Positions 26,201 to 34,774 of a stretch of 64,000 bases of DNA are shown here, piece by piece. The translations under genes and the position numbers were made by a program. The notes beneath the pieces are model-generated. The model was not told the origin of the DNA, searched no databases, and worked only from the letters and a program-made list of their open reading frames with translations. Source of the stretch: Anaeromyxobacter sp. (GTDB lineage Bacteria; Myxococcota; Myxococcia; Myxococcales; Anaeromyxobacteraceae); assembly GCA_016718565.1 (NCBI GenBank), contig JADKCZ010000018.1, positions 583,001 through 647,000 of the forward strand, given 5' to 3'. Each line of letters starts with the position of its first letter. The stretch's first letter is position 1.

Positions 26201-26715
26201 ATGCCGCGGCCGCCGCCGCCGCCGGCCGCCTTGACGATGATGGGGTAGCCGGCCTGGCGGGCGAAGAGCAGCGCCTCCTCGTCGTGCAGCACCGGCTCGG
26301 CGGTGCCCGGCACCACCTGGACCCCGGCGGCCGTGGCCGCCTTGCGGCCGGCCACCTTGTCGCCCAGCTGGCGCTGCATCTCGGCGGTGGGGCCGATGAA
26401 GACGATGCCGTTGCGCTCGCAGGCGTCGGCGAAGTCGGCGTTCTCGGAGAGGAAGCCGTAGCCGGGGTGGATGGCGTCCACCTCCAGCCGCCTGGCCAGG
26501 GCCACGATCTCGTCGATGCCCAGGTAGGCGTCGATGGGCGCCTTGCCCTTTCCCACCTGGTAGGCCTCGTCCGCCTTGTAGCGGTGCAGCGAGAGGCGGT
26601 CCTCGGCCGAGTAGATGGCCACCGTCTGGATGCCGAGCTCGTTGCAGGCGCGGAAGATCCGGATGGCGATCTCGCCGCGGTTGGCGGCCATGACCCTGCG
26701 GAAGGGGATCGACAT
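23269..26715 (-). CDS. pyc: Pyruvate carboxylase
   Basis: A 1148-residue single-chain biotin enzyme of full family length. The ATG at 26715 gives the expected N-terminus (MSIPFRRVMAANRGEIAIRI). Biotin carboxylase covers residues 1-450, with ATP loop KAAGGGGGRGMR and HPGYGFLSENADFA. Carboxyltransferase spans about 540-830, with FTDTTMRDAHQSLLATR and the metal/pyruvate site LHTHDTSG. The allosteric/tetramerisation domain runs to about 1060. The C-terminal biotinyl domain has the acceptor Lys in VTEAMKMET near residue 1110. It makes oxaloacetate from pyruvate and bicarbonate (anaplerosis, gluconeogenesis). The adjacent Kor enzyme makes or uses acyl-CoA and CO2. Confidence 0.97.
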   Translation of the reverse strand: MSIPFRRVMAANRGEIAIRIFRACNELGIQTVAIYSAEDRLSLHRYKADEAYQVGKGKAPIDAYLGIDEIVALARRLEVDAIHPGYGFLSENADFADACERNGIVFIGPTAEMQRQLGDKVAGRKAATAAGVQVVPGTAEPVLHDEEALLFARQAGYPIIVKAAGGGGGRGMRVARNQKELLEGLTSARSEAKASFGNPAVFLERYIERPKHIEVQVLGDQHGNLVHLFERDCSIQRRHQKVVEFAPSLAISAAQREAICGDALKIARSVGYRNAGTWEFLLDQEGKHYFIEVNPRIQVEHTVTEMITGRNLVQAQILVAQGKKLSDPEIAIASQADVQMRGYAIQCRITTEDPQNGFAPDYGTLKVYRSPGGAGVRLDAGSAFGGAVITPHYDSLLVKVSCWGLRFDQAAKVMDRCLAEFRIRGVKTNIPFLENVMRHSIFLGGQCDTSFIEAHPDLLRAPQKKDRGTKLLAYLAEVTVNGSPGVIKAQKPAEFHEPRIPVVDLTRPPPPGTKQLLDERGPEGLAKWALAHQGVLFTDTTMRDAHQSLLATRVRTHDLVRIAPATARLGAGLFSLECWGGATFDVAMRFLKEDPWARLAALRRAIPNVLFQMLLRGSNAVGYTNYPDNVVEKFVHEAARGGVDVFRVFDALNWTKGMTVACEAVRKEGKVLEAAICYTGDISDPTRTKYPLDYYVKLAKELERMGAHFLGVKDMAGLLKPFAAEQLIKALKQEVGIPIHLHTHDTSGVASATLLEAAKAGVDVMDAALSSLSGLTSQVNLNSMAAVLAGSRWDPKLDQAGLQQLANYWETVREHYAPFESGLKSGTAEVYRHEIPGGQYSNYKPQVAGLGLLDKWEECKDMYRKVNLLFGDLIKVTPSSKVVGDMAIFLVKSGLEPEDLFTERGVDLAFPESVVGLAKGMLGQPYGGFPKRLQEIILRGAEPITHRPGELLEPADLEAERRKASEKTGKPVDDQALASWLLYPNVYPDLVRHRDDYSDTSMVPTPIFFYGLEPGQETTVEIEPGKTLIVRLVTVGKLQPDGTRELFFELNGEGRAVTVRDQSALSGGAVRIKADRGNAAHLGAPMPGKVLKVTTKPGDVVKAGAVLMVTEAMKMETNIKAKADCTIAEVKFKEGDKVEKDDLIFVLA

Positions 26716-26867
26716 GACGACTCCTGGTGAAGACCCGGGGGCGGGGCGGGGGGTGGGGAGAGCACCCACAGGAGAGCACGACGGAACGCGTCAAGTCGAC
26801 CCCCTGGGGCGCCCCGCCGCGGCGGCCGGCGCCGATCCGGGAGCGGGCCACCTCCCCCCGGCCGCGC

Positions 26868-27284
26868 TCAGCGCGACAGGTCGACGCCCCGCTCGGTGAG
26901 CCAGCGCCCCAGCGCCACGTCGGCCCCGCCGATGTGGCGCTCCAGCCAGTCGGCCAGCCAGTTGTGGACCGTCAGGGCCATCAGCGGCGTGGGCCCCTGG
27001 CGCTGGTACTCCCGGACCAGCTCCCGGAAGTCGTCGCGGAAGCGCCGGTGGGCGTCGCGGTGGGTCTCCAGCCCGGGGTACTCGGCCGTGACCATCCAGC
27101 GCTCCTCGCACTCGAAGTGCGAGACGACGTAGTCCGCCAGGTAGCGCAGCATCGGCTCCACCTCGCCGCGGTCGCCGCCGCGCAGCGCCAGGATGAGCCG
27201 CTGGGAGCGCCGGAACAGCTCCTGGTGCTGGTCGTCGATGGCCTCGACGCCGACCCGCAGCGCGGTGGTCCACTCGAGCGTCAC
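26868..27284 (-). CDS. Bacteriohemerythrin (copy 1)
   Basis: A 138-residue four-helix di-iron O2-binding protein. I chose the GTG at 27284 because the domain begins at LEWTTALRVGVEAIDDQH; an ATG 54 bases earlier would add a Gly/Pro leader. All seven iron ligands are visible: His in DDQHQELF, His and Glu in SHFECEE, two His in THRDAH, and His and Asp in ERHIGGAD. Bacteriohemerythrins store or scavenge O2 or NO and are abundant in anaerobic and microaerophilic bacteria. A second copy lies directly upstream on the same strand. Confidence 0.92.
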   Translation of the reverse strand: MTLEWTTALRVGVEAIDDQHQELFRRSQRLILALRGGDRGEVEPMLRYLADYVVSHFECEERWMVTAEYPGLETHRDAHRRFRDDFRELVREYQRQGPTPLMALTVHNWLADWLERHIGGADVALGRWLTERGVDLSR

Positions 27285-27403
27285 GCCCGTCCCCGTCCCT
27301 GGGTCTGGCCGGCCCCCACCGTCGGGGTCGGCGCGCACGTGCTCGGCATCGGCCCTCCCGGCGCGCCCCGCGCCCCTCTCGTCGATGAGACCACCGCTCC
27401 GCC

Positions 27404-27425
27404 CCGCCGGGCAAGCCCCCGGCGG
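27404..27425 (-). terminator. Hairpin after the upstream hemerythrin gene
   Basis: A perfect 8-bp stem, CCGCCGGG (27404-27411) with CCCGGCGG (27418-27425) and a six-base loop, lies seven bases past the stop of the gene at 27432-27836 on the minus strand. No T tract follows. Confidence 0.45.
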
Positions 27426-27431
27426 TCCCGG

Positions 27432-27836
27432 TCAGGCCTTCCGCTGGCCCAGGAAGGCCGCCAGCTTCTGGTCGGTGCCGGCGATGTGCGCCTTGAGCCA
27501 GTCGCCGCACCAGTTCTGCACCTTGATGGTGACCGCCGCGCTGCCGCCGCCGGCCGCGCCCAGGGCGGCCTTGAGCGCGGTGTAGTCCGCCACGAACCGC
27601 TCGTGGGCCGCCTTGTGGGCGGCGTACTCCGGGTAGGCGTGCTCCACCATGAGCCGCTCCTCCGCGCCGAAGTGCTCCACCACGTAGGCGCCGAGGAACT
27701 CGAAGAGCCGGCCGATCTCGGCCTTGTCCCCCTTCATCATGGCGGTGAGCAGCTGCTCCAGCCGGCGGAAGAGCTCCTGGTGCTGGGTGTCGATGGTGGC
27801 GTGGCCGACGGCCAGCGCGGGAGTCCACTTGATCAT
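27432..27836 (-). CDS. Bacteriohemerythrin (copy 2)
   Basis: A 134-residue hemerythrin. The ATG at 27836 gives the canonical start MIKWTPALAVGHATIDTQH. The ligand set is intact: His in DTQHQELF, HFGAEE, the two His of AHKAAH, and HIAGTD. It is a paralogue of the downstream gene but clearly diverged (a Gly/Ala-rich AAGGGSAAV insertion in the third loop, a Cys in NWCGDW). It is divergent from the FAD/Fe-S dehydrogenase at 28010, with a 173-bp shared upstream region. Confidence 0.93.
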   Translation of the reverse strand: MIKWTPALAVGHATIDTQHQELFRRLEQLLTAMMKGDKAEIGRLFEFLGAYVVEHFGAEERLMVEHAYPEYAAHKAAHERFVADYTALKAALGAAGGGSAAVTIKVQNWCGDWLKAHIAGTDQKLAAFLGQRKA

Positions 27837-28009
27837 GGGCCGGCGTCTCCGGTGCCCGGGGGGCTGCAGGCACGATCTCCCGGAACCTCGACGCCGGTAA
27901 AGCCCCATTTGCGCGGCGTCGTGCCGCGCCGCGGCGCCCCGCGGGAAAGCTGGTATCCTGCTGGCCCCGGCGCACCACCGGCCACACCACCGGCCCCCGG
28001 CGAGAGACG

Positions 28010-31000
28010 ATGACCGCCCGAACCACCCCGCTGCGCGAGATCCCCTTCAACTACACCTCGGCCGACGACCGCCAGGCCGTCACCTTCCTGCTGGGCCCGG
28101 AGGTCTGGGCCAAGCTGGAGGAGCTGCGCAGCCGGCGCGTCACCGGCCGCTCCGCCCGCCTGCTCTCGCGCTTCTTCGGCGAGCTGCTGGTGCACCGGCG
28201 CAACCCGTTCCTGCTGCAGGAGCTGGTGGACTCGCCGCAGCGGCGGCGCCGCCTGCTGGAGAACACCGGCAAGGACCTGGCGGTGGTGGAGCGCAACGCC
28301 GGCGGCGAGCCGCGGGTGCTGGAGATCCTGGAGGCCTGCCGCGGGCTGCTGCAGCGGTTCACCGCCGAGGTGGAGGGCCTGGGCGAGCTGCGCCGGCGGC
28401 TGGGGCGCGAGCTGGGCGCGGTGGTGGGCCCGGAGAACGTCCTCTTCGACCCCTTCAGCCTGGTGTCGCACGCCACCGACGCCACCGACTGGCGCCTCCA
28501 CCTGCCGGTGGCGGTGGTCATGCCGGGCGAGGAGCGCCAGGTGGCTCCGCTGCTGGCGGCCATCGCCAGGCTGGGGCTCAAGGCGGTGCCCCGCGGCGCC
28601 GGCACCGGCCTCACCGGCGGCGCCGTGCCGCTCCGGCCCGACTGCGTGGTGGTCAACACCGAGAAGCTCAACCGGGTCCGCGGGCTCACCAGCCGCGAGG
28701 TGACGCTGTGGGACGGGCGCCGCGGCACCGCCCAGGTGGTGGAGCTGGAGGCCGGCGTCATCACCGAGCGCGCCATGGAGTTCGCCGCCGAGCGCAAGCT
28801 GGTCTTCGCCACCGACCCCACCAGCGCCTGGGCCTGCACCATCGGCGGCAACATCGCCGAGAACGCCGGCGGCAAGGACTGCGTGCTGTGGGGCACCTGC
28901 ATCGACAACCTGCTCTCCTGGCGCATGGCCATGCCCTCGGGCCGGCGCTGGACGGTGCGCCGGGTCGACCACCAGCTCCGCAAGATCCTGCCCGAGGACA
29001 CGGTCACCTTCGAGGTGGTGGACGAGGACGGCGCGCCGCGCCAGCGCATCGCCCTCTCCGGCGGCGAGATCCGCAAGAAGGGGCTGTGGAAGGACATCAC
29101 CAACAAGGCCCTGGGCGGCGTGCCGGGCCTGCAGAAGGAGGGCACCGACGGGGTCATCACCTCGGCCGAGTTCATCCTCTACCCGGAGTACGAGGCGCAG
29201 CGCACCCTGTGCCTGGAGTTCTTCGGCCCCGACATGGAGGAGGCCTCCCAGGTCATCGTCCAGCTCTCGCGCGCCTTCCCCTTCCCCAACGCCGGGGAGG
29301 AGGCGCTCATGGCGCTGGAGCACTTCGACGACGAGTACGTCCGCGCCATCGGGTACAAGGTCAAGGCGCCGCGCGCCGAGACGCCCAAGGCGGTGCTGCT
29401 CATCGACGTGGTGGGCCACGCGCCCGCGCAGGTGGCCCGCGGCGTGGCCACCATCCGCCGCATCCTGGAGCCGCACCCCAACACCCTGCTCTTCGAGGCC
29501 CGCGACGCCGCCGAGGGGAAGCGGTTCTGGACCGACCGCAAGAAGCTGGGCGCCATCGCCCGGCGCACCAACGCCTTCAAGATGAACGAGGACGTGGTGC
29601 TGCCGCTGACCGCCCTGGCCGAGTTCGCCGCCTTCCTGGACGGGCTCAACGTGGAGGAGGAGCGCTACGCCCAGGGGCGCTTCGTCACCCGGGCCGGCGA
29701 GCTGCTGCGGGCCGTGACCGGCCAGCGCGACGACCCGGAGTGGCTGCTGGCCAAGATCCCGGCCGCGCTGGCGCGGCTGGAGCAGGCCGCCCAGGCCCTG
29801 CGGGGCGCCGACGCCAGGGCCCTGCGCGGCCAGGTGGTCCTCTCCGAGCTGCGCCACGACCTGGCCGAGCTGGTGCGCGGCTACGCCAAGCTGGGGGCCG
29901 AGCTGGACCGGGCCCACAAGGAGGTGCGCGACCGGCTGGTGGTGCTGGCCACCCACATGCACGCCGGCGACGGCAACGTGCACGTCAACGTGCCGGTGCT
30001 CTCCAACGACCGGCCCATGCTGGACCGCACCGAGCACGTCATCGACGTGGTGATGGCCAAGGTGATGGCGCTGGGCGGCGTGGTCTCGGGCGAGCACGGC
30101 ATCGGCGTCACCAAGCTCAAGTACCTCTCGGCCGACCGCGTCGAGGCGCTGCGGGCCCACCGCCGCGAGGTGGACCCGCGCGGCCTGATGAACCCGGGCA
30201 AGCTGGACGACCTGGACGTGCTGGATCGCGTCTACACCCCGTCCTTCAACCTGCTGGAGCTGGAGGCGCGCATCCTGCAGCACGGCCAGCTCGAGGAGCT
30301 GGCCAGGGCCATCGCCCACTGCGTCCGCTGCGGCAAGTGCAAGCCGGACTGCTGCGTCTTCCACCCGGCGCGCGGCCTCTTCATGCACCCGCGCAACAAG
30401 AACCTGGCCATCGGCTCGCTCATCGAGGCGCTGCTCTACGACGCGCAGCGGGCCCGCTCCACCCGCTTCGAGCTGCTGCGCTGGCTGGAGGAGGTGGCCG
30501 ACCACTGCACCATCTGCCACAAGTGCCTCAAGCCCTGCCCGGTGGACATCGACACCGGCGAGGTCTCCATCCTGGAGCGGCAGATCCTCTCGAGCTGGGG
30601 CTACAAGCGGACCCGCGGGGCCACCGAGGCCACCCTGGGCTACCTGGACAGCCGCTCGCCCGCCTACAACAAGCTCTTCCGCGCCACCGTGGTGCAGCTG
30701 GGCGGCGCGGTGCAGCGGGCCGGCTGCGCCCTGCTCAAGCCCTTCCAGCCGGCCGACCGCCCCTCCGACTTCTACCCGCTGCAGCTGCTGCGGGCGCCGG
30801 TGCCGCCGGTGCCCTCCGAGACCCTGCGCGACGTGCTGCCGGCCTGCGAGGCCGACCAGGTGCTGGTGCTGGAGCCGGAGGGCGAGCCCCGCTCCACCGT
30901 CTTCTACTTCCCCGGCTGCGGCTCGGAGCGGCTCCACTCCACCGTCTCGATGGCGGCGCTGCACGTCCTGCTGGCCACCGGCGCCCGGGTGGTGCTGCCG

Positions 31001-31645
31001 CCGCCCTACCTGTGCTGCGGCTTCCCGGCCCGCGTCAACGCCAAGGAGGAGCTGCACTCGCGGCAGGTGCTGCGCGACACCATCCTCTTCAGCCAGATCC
31101 GCGAGATGTTCTCCTACCTGGAGTTCGACGCCTGCGTGGTCACCTGCGGCACCTGCCGCGAGGGGCTGGAGACCATGGGGGCGGAGCGGCTCTTCGGCGA
31201 CCGGGTGGTGGACGTGGCCGGCTACGCCGCCGAGCAGGGCCTGACCGTCCCGGGCGGCGGCGACTACCTGTACCACGCGCCCTGCCACGACTCGCTGGAC
31301 GGCAAGGCGGGCGCGGTGCTGGGCCGGCTGGGCGGGTTCGGCAGCGTGGTGGCGGTGCCGCACTGCTGCTCCGAGGCCGGCACGCTGTCGCTGTCGCGGC
31401 CGGACATCACCGAGAAGATGCTGCACCGCAAGCAGGACGCCTTCGGCGAGGCGTTGCACGAGCACCCCGGCCGGTCGGTGGTGCTGACCAACTGCCCCTC
31501 CTGCGTGCAGGGCCTGGGGCGCAGCCGCGGCCTGGGGGTGGAGGCCCGCCACATCGCGGTGGCGCTGGCCGAGAAGCTCTCCGGCGCGGGCTGGCTGGAC
31601 CGCTTCCGCGCCGAGGCGGCGCGGGCGCACGCCGTCCACTTCTAG
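28010..31645 (+). CDS. FAD- and Fe-S-binding dehydrogenase with N-terminal DUF3683 (D-lactate/glycolate dehydrogenase-like)
   Basis: A single polypeptide of 1211 residues. Residues about 6-120 are DUF3683 (REIPFNYTSADDRQAVTFLL). An FAD-binding_4 domain (about 140-330) has PRGAGTGLTGGAVPL at 194-208 and GGNIAENAGG. A GlcD-like FAD-oxidase C-domain (about 370-740) contains THMHAGDGNVHVNVPV and VSGEHGIGVTKL. Two 4Fe-4S motifs follow: CVRCGKCKPDC near 770 and CTICHKCLKPCP near 833. Two CCG cysteine-rich domains occupy about 965-1190 (YFPGCGSERLHS, YLCCGFPARVN; HAPCHDS, PHCCSEAG). It oxidises a 2-hydroxyacid, probably D-lactate or a larger D-2-hydroxy acid, and passes electrons through Fe-S centres to quinone. 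A hairpin follows. Confidence 0.92.
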   Translation: MTARTTPLREIPFNYTSADDRQAVTFLLGPEVWAKLEELRSRRVTGRSARLLSRFFGELLVHRRNPFLLQELVDSPQRRRRLLENTGKDLAVVERNAGGEPRVLEILEACRGLLQRFTAEVEGLGELRRRLGRELGAVVGPENVLFDPFSLVSHATDATDWRLHLPVAVVMPGEERQVAPLLAAIARLGLKAVPRGAGTGLTGGAVPLRPDCVVVNTEKLNRVRGLTSREVTLWDGRRGTAQVVELEAGVITERAMEFAAERKLVFATDPTSAWACTIGGNIAENAGGKDCVLWGTCIDNLLSWRMAMPSGRRWTVRRVDHQLRKILPEDTVTFEVVDEDGAPRQRIALSGGEIRKKGLWKDITNKALGGVPGLQKEGTDGVITSAEFILYPEYEAQRTLCLEFFGPDMEEASQVIVQLSRAFPFPNAGEEALMALEHFDDEYVRAIGYKVKAPRAETPKAVLLIDVVGHAPAQVARGVATIRRILEPHPNTLLFEARDAAEGKRFWTDRKKLGAIARRTNAFKMNEDVVLPLTALAEFAAFLDGLNVEEERYAQGRFVTRAGELLRAVTGQRDDPEWLLAKIPAALARLEQAAQALRGADARALRGQVVLSELRHDLAELVRGYAKLGAELDRAHKEVRDRLVVLATHMHAGDGNVHVNVPVLSNDRPMLDRTEHVIDVVMAKVMALGGVVSGEHGIGVTKLKYLSADRVEALRAHRREVDPRGLMNPGKLDDLDVLDRVYTPSFNLLELEARILQHGQLEELARAIAHCVRCGKCKPDCCVFHPARGLFMHPRNKNLAIGSLIEALLYDAQRARSTRFELLRWLEEVADHCTICHKCLKPCPVDIDTGEVSILERQILSSWGYKRTRGATEATLGYLDSRSPAYNKLFRATVVQLGGAVQRAGCALLKPFQPADRPSDFYPLQLLRAPVPPVPSETLRDVLPACEADQVLVLEPEGEPRSTVFYFPGCGSERLHSTVSMAALHVLLATGARVVLPPPYLCCGFPARVNAKEELHSRQVLRDTILFSQIREMFSYLEFDACVVTCGTCREGLETMGAERLFGDRVVDVAGYAAEQGLTVPGGGDYLYHAPCHDSLDGKAGAVLGRLGGFGSVVAVPHCCSEAGTLSLSRPDITEKMLHRKQDAFGEALHEHPGRSVVLTNCPSCVQGLGRSRGLGVEARHIAVALAEKLSGAGWLDRFRAEAARAHAVHF

Positions 31646-31650
31646 GAGAG

Positions 31651-31678
31651 GCCCCGGCCTCGGCGCGCCGGCCGGGGC
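31651..31678 (+). terminator. Hairpin after the FAD/Fe-S dehydrogenase
   Basis: A perfect 9-bp stem, GCCCCGGCC (31651-31659) with GGCCGGGGC (31670-31678) and a ten-base loop, begins five bases after the stop. There is no T tract. Confidence 0.5.
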
Positions 31679-31758
31679 GACGGAACCCACACCGACGGCG
31701 CGACCTCGCCTATGCTCCCCGCCTGGCCGGCCGCTCCGGGCGGCGGTGGGGGTGTGGG

Positions 31759-34700
31759 ATGGACGAGGGGTTCCTCATGGCGCTGGCCGGGGCCTACCTG
31801 GTGGCGCCCGTGGCGCTGACGGTGGCGCTGGCGCTGCAGGCCCGCAAGCGGCGCGCGCTGGAGGAGCAGGTCAGGGGCCTGGCCTGGAAGGTGGAAGGGC
31901 TGGAGCGGAGGGCGTCCGCGACTGCGACCTCGACCCCGACCTCGACCTCGACCTCGACCCCGACCTCGACCTCGACCCCGACCTCGACCTCGACCCCGAC
32001 CTCGACCCCGACCCCGGCCTTGGCGCCCCCTCTCCCCTCCGGGGAGAGGGCCGGGGTGAGGGGTCCTCCCGCCGAAGGGGAGGTCGTCCTCCCCACCACC
32101 CTCCCCCCCGAGCTCCCGCCACCGCTTCCCCCGCTCCCGCCCCCTGCGGCCCCGACCAGGCCCTTCGACTGGGAGGCCCTGGTCGGCGTGCGGCTCTTCT
32201 CCTGGGTGGCCGGCGTGGCGCTGCTGGTGGCGGCCGTCTCCTTCCTGCGCTGGTCCATCGAGAACGGCTGGCTCGGCCCGGCGGTGCGCGCCGCCATCGG
32301 GGCGATGGTCGGCACCGGGCTCGTCGCCGGGGCCGAGACCAGGCGGGCCCGACGCTACCTGCCCACGGCGCAGGCGCTGGCCGGGGCCGGGGTGGCCATC
32401 CTCTTCGCCACCGTCTTCGCCGCCCACGCGCTGTGGGACCTCCTCCCCGCCGCCGCGGCCTTCGCGCTGCTCACGCTGGTCACCGCCGTGGCGGTGGCCT
32501 ACGCGGTGCGGCGCGAGGCGCTGGTGGTGGCGCTGCTCGGGCTGGTGGGCGGCTTCGCCACCCCCATCCTCCTCTCCACCGGGCAGGACCGGCCGGTGGG
32601 GCTCTTCTCCTACCTGCTGGTGCTCAACCTCGGGCTGGCCTGGGTGGCCCACCAGCGGCGCTGGCCGCTCCTGGGGGCGCTCTCGCTGGGCTTGACCGCG
32701 CTCTACCAGCTCGGCTGGGTGGCGGAGCGGCTCGGGCCCCACAACCTCCTGGTGGGGGTGGTGATCTTCCTGGTCTTCCCGGCCTTCGGCTTCCTCTCGC
32801 TGGCGCTCGCCTCGCGGAGCGGCCAGCCGGCGGCGCCGGTCTCCCGCTGGGCGGCCGCGCTGGGCGCCGTGCCGGCCCTCCTCTTCCTGCTGCGGGCCGC
32901 CACCGAGCCGGCGCTGCTGGCCCGCTGGCCGCTGGTCCTCGCCTTCGCCCTGCTGCTCTGCGCCGGGCTGCTGGTGGTGGCGGCGCTGCAGGGGCCGGAG
33001 TGGCTCCACCTGGCCGGCGCCGGCGGCGCGCTGGCGGCCATCCTGGCCGTGCTGTGGGAGCTGGAGAACTGGGGGCACTGGGGCCGGAACGCCTCGGCTC
33101 CGGCCGCCTGGCCGGGCCTCCTCCTCCCGGTCCTGGCCCTGGCCGCGGTGGTGCTGGCCGGGCCGCGGCTGCTGGCGGCCCGGGGTCGGGCCCTCCGCGC
33201 CGAGGGCCGCCTCGGCGCCTACGCGGCGCCGCTGCTGCTGGTGGCGCTGGCCTTCCTGGCCTGGTCCCACCGCCAGCCGGACGGCGGCCCGCCCCTCCTG
33301 CTGGTCGCCGCCGTGCTGGCGATCGTGGCCGGCTGCGCCGCGGTGGCGGCGGCCGACCTCGACGGCCGGCTGCTGCTGGCGACCGGCCTCCTGGCGCCGT
33401 GGGCCGGCCTCGGCGCGGCGGGCTGGAACGGCCTCGAGACCCAGGCGCCGCCGCTGACCGGGCTCCTGGCCGGGGTCGGCCTGGGGGCCATCGGCCTGGC
33501 CGCCGTGCTGCTCGCCCAGCGCCGCGTCCGCGAGGTCGGCCCCTGGCTCACGGCCGGCGCCGCGGCGCTGCTGGTGGGCGCCCAGCTCGACGTCACCTTC
33601 GGGTGGGACCGCCTCGACGGCGCCGGCGCCGCGCCCTTCATCGCCGTCCACCTCCTCCTGGTCGGCGGCCTGCAGGCGGTGGCCGCCCGCACCGGGCGCC
33701 ACGCCGTCGCGGTGACCGCGGCCGTCAGCAGCTTCCTGGCGGCCGCGCTGGCCCACGCCCAGGCCCGGGGCGCCGGCGCCGCGCTGGCACTGGCCGCCGC
33801 GCTCTGGCTCCTGCAGGTGGCCGTCCCGTGGTGGGAGCTCAGGCGCGGCGCCACCTCGCGGGTCCTCCTCTGGGCGCCGGCCGCCGCCAGCGCCCTCTTC
33901 CTGCTCCTCTTCCGCCAGCACCTGCACGACCTCGACCTGGCCTGGCTGGTCGGCCCGGTGGCCCTGATCCAGGCCCTGGCGCTGGTGCCGCACCTGCTGG
34001 TCCTGCTCCGCACCCCCGGCGCCCTCGAGGCGGAGCGCTCCCGCATCGTGGTGGTGGCCGGCGCCATCCTGGCGCTCGTCACCGCCGCCATCCCGCTCCA
34101 GCTCGAGAAGGAGTGGATCACCCTCGGCCTGGCGCTGCTGGCCACCGCCCTGGCCTGGCTGCACGGCCGGGTGCCCCACCGCGGCCTGCTCCTCTGGATC
34201 CTCGGCCTGGCCGTGGCGGTGGGGGTGCGGCTGGGGCTCAACCTCGAGGTGCTGCAGTACCACCCGCGCTCGGGCACGCCGGTCTGGAACTTCTGGCTCC
34301 TCGCCTACGGCGTCCCGGCGCTGGCCATGCTGGCCGCGGCCCGCCTGCTGCGCGGTCAGGACGACCGGCTCCGCCCCGACCTGCCGCGCCTGGCGCCGCT
34401 CCTCACCGGCCTGGGCGGCCTGCTCCTCTTCCTGCTCCTCAACCTGGAGATCGCCGACGCCTTCTCGGAGGGGAGCCAGGTGGTGCTGCGGCTGCGCGGC
34501 AGCCTGGCCTACGACCTGGCGCTCACCATCGGCTGGGCCTGCTTCGCCATCGCGCTGCTGGCCGCCGGCGTGGCGCTGGGCAGCCGGGCCACCCGGGTGG
34601 CCTCCATCGCGCTGCTGGCGGTGACGGTGGTGAAGGGCTTCCTGCTCGACCTCGGCAGCCTGAGCGGGCTCTACCGGGTGGCCAGCTTCGTGGGGCTGGC

Positions 34701-34770
34701 TGTGAGCCTGGCGCTGGTGGCGGTGGTGCTGCAGAAGTTCGTCCTGGGCGACCGCGGGGGGAAGGCGTGA
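31759..34770 (+). CDS. DUF2339 polytopic membrane protein
   Basis: A 1003-residue protein. An N-terminal membrane segment (residues 5-28) is followed by a short basic/coiled stretch, then a Thr/Ser/Pro linker encoded by a hexanucleotide repeat (residues 56-87) and a Pro-rich stretch to about 135. DUF2339 begins at FDWEALVGVRLFSWVAGVAL. The remaining ~870 residues contain more than twenty hydrophobic helices, often separated by single Arg or Gly residues. The function of DUF2339 is unknown. It is very often followed, as here, by a DUF3999 gene, which suggests a two-component envelope complex. The stop overlaps a possible GTG start of the next gene. Confidence 0.9.
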   Translation: MDEGFLMALAGAYLVAPVALTVALALQARKRRALEEQVRGLAWKVEGLERRASATATSTPTSTSTSTPTSTSTPTSTSTPTSTPTPALAPPLPSGERAGVRGPPAEGEVVLPTTLPPELPPPLPPLPPPAAPTRPFDWEALVGVRLFSWVAGVALLVAAVSFLRWSIENGWLGPAVRAAIGAMVGTGLVAGAETRRARRYLPTAQALAGAGVAILFATVFAAHALWDLLPAAAAFALLTLVTAVAVAYAVRREALVVALLGLVGGFATPILLSTGQDRPVGLFSYLLVLNLGLAWVAHQRRWPLLGALSLGLTALYQLGWVAERLGPHNLLVGVVIFLVFPAFGFLSLALASRSGQPAAPVSRWAAALGAVPALLFLLRAATEPALLARWPLVLAFALLLCAGLLVVAALQGPEWLHLAGAGGALAAILAVLWELENWGHWGRNASAPAAWPGLLLPVLALAAVVLAGPRLLAARGRALRAEGRLGAYAAPLLLVALAFLAWSHRQPDGGPPLLLVAAVLAIVAGCAAVAAADLDGRLLLATGLLAPWAGLGAAGWNGLETQAPPLTGLLAGVGLGAIGLAAVLLAQRRVREVGPWLTAGAAALLVGAQLDVTFGWDRLDGAGAAPFIAVHLLLVGGLQAVAARTGRHAVAVTAAVSSFLAAALAHAQARGAGAALALAAALWLLQVAVPWWELRRGATSRVLLWAPAAASALFLLLFRQHLHDLDLAWLVGPVALIQALALVPHLLVLLRTPGALEAERSRIVVVAGAILALVTAAIPLQLEKEWITLGLALLATALAWLHGRVPHRGLLLWILGLAVAVGVRLGLNLEVLQYHPRSGTPVWNFWLLAYGVPALAMLAAARLLRGQDDRLRPDLPRLAPLLTGLGGLLLFLLLNLEIADAFSEGSQVVLRLRGSLAYDLALTIGWACFAIALLAAGVALGSRATRVASIALLAVTVVKGFLLDLGSLSGLYRVASFVGLAVSLALVAVVLQKFVLGDRGGKA
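31926..32015 (+). repeat. Hexanucleotide tandem repeat, 15 units, inside the DUF2339 gene
   Basis: Fifteen consecutive hexamers, each GACCTC or GACCCC, encode alternating Thr-Ser and Thr-Pro. Writing C for GACCTC and P for GACCCC, the order is C P C C C P C C P C C P C P P. Six-base units keep the reading frame, so length changes by slippage would alter only the linker length. The order of the first eight units is identical to the tract at 34775. Confidence 0.95.
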
Positions 34771-34774
34771 GCGA

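Noticed and set aside
21241..26730. An 1829-codon open frame antisense to korA and pyc, and a 1613-codon minus frame at 22010-26851
   Set aside because: Both are low-complexity Gly/Arg/His/Gln-rich shadows. The real genes in this stretch have clear enzyme motifs in another frame.
27833..31690. A 1285-codon minus-strand open frame opposite the FAD/Fe-S dehydrogenase
   Set aside because: It is compositional noise from high GC; the plus-strand protein has Fe-S, FAD and CCG motifs along its whole length.
31926..32015. CRISPR or regulatory iteron array
   Set aside because: The units are contiguous hexamers inside a coding linker with no spacer; it is a simple sequence repeat.
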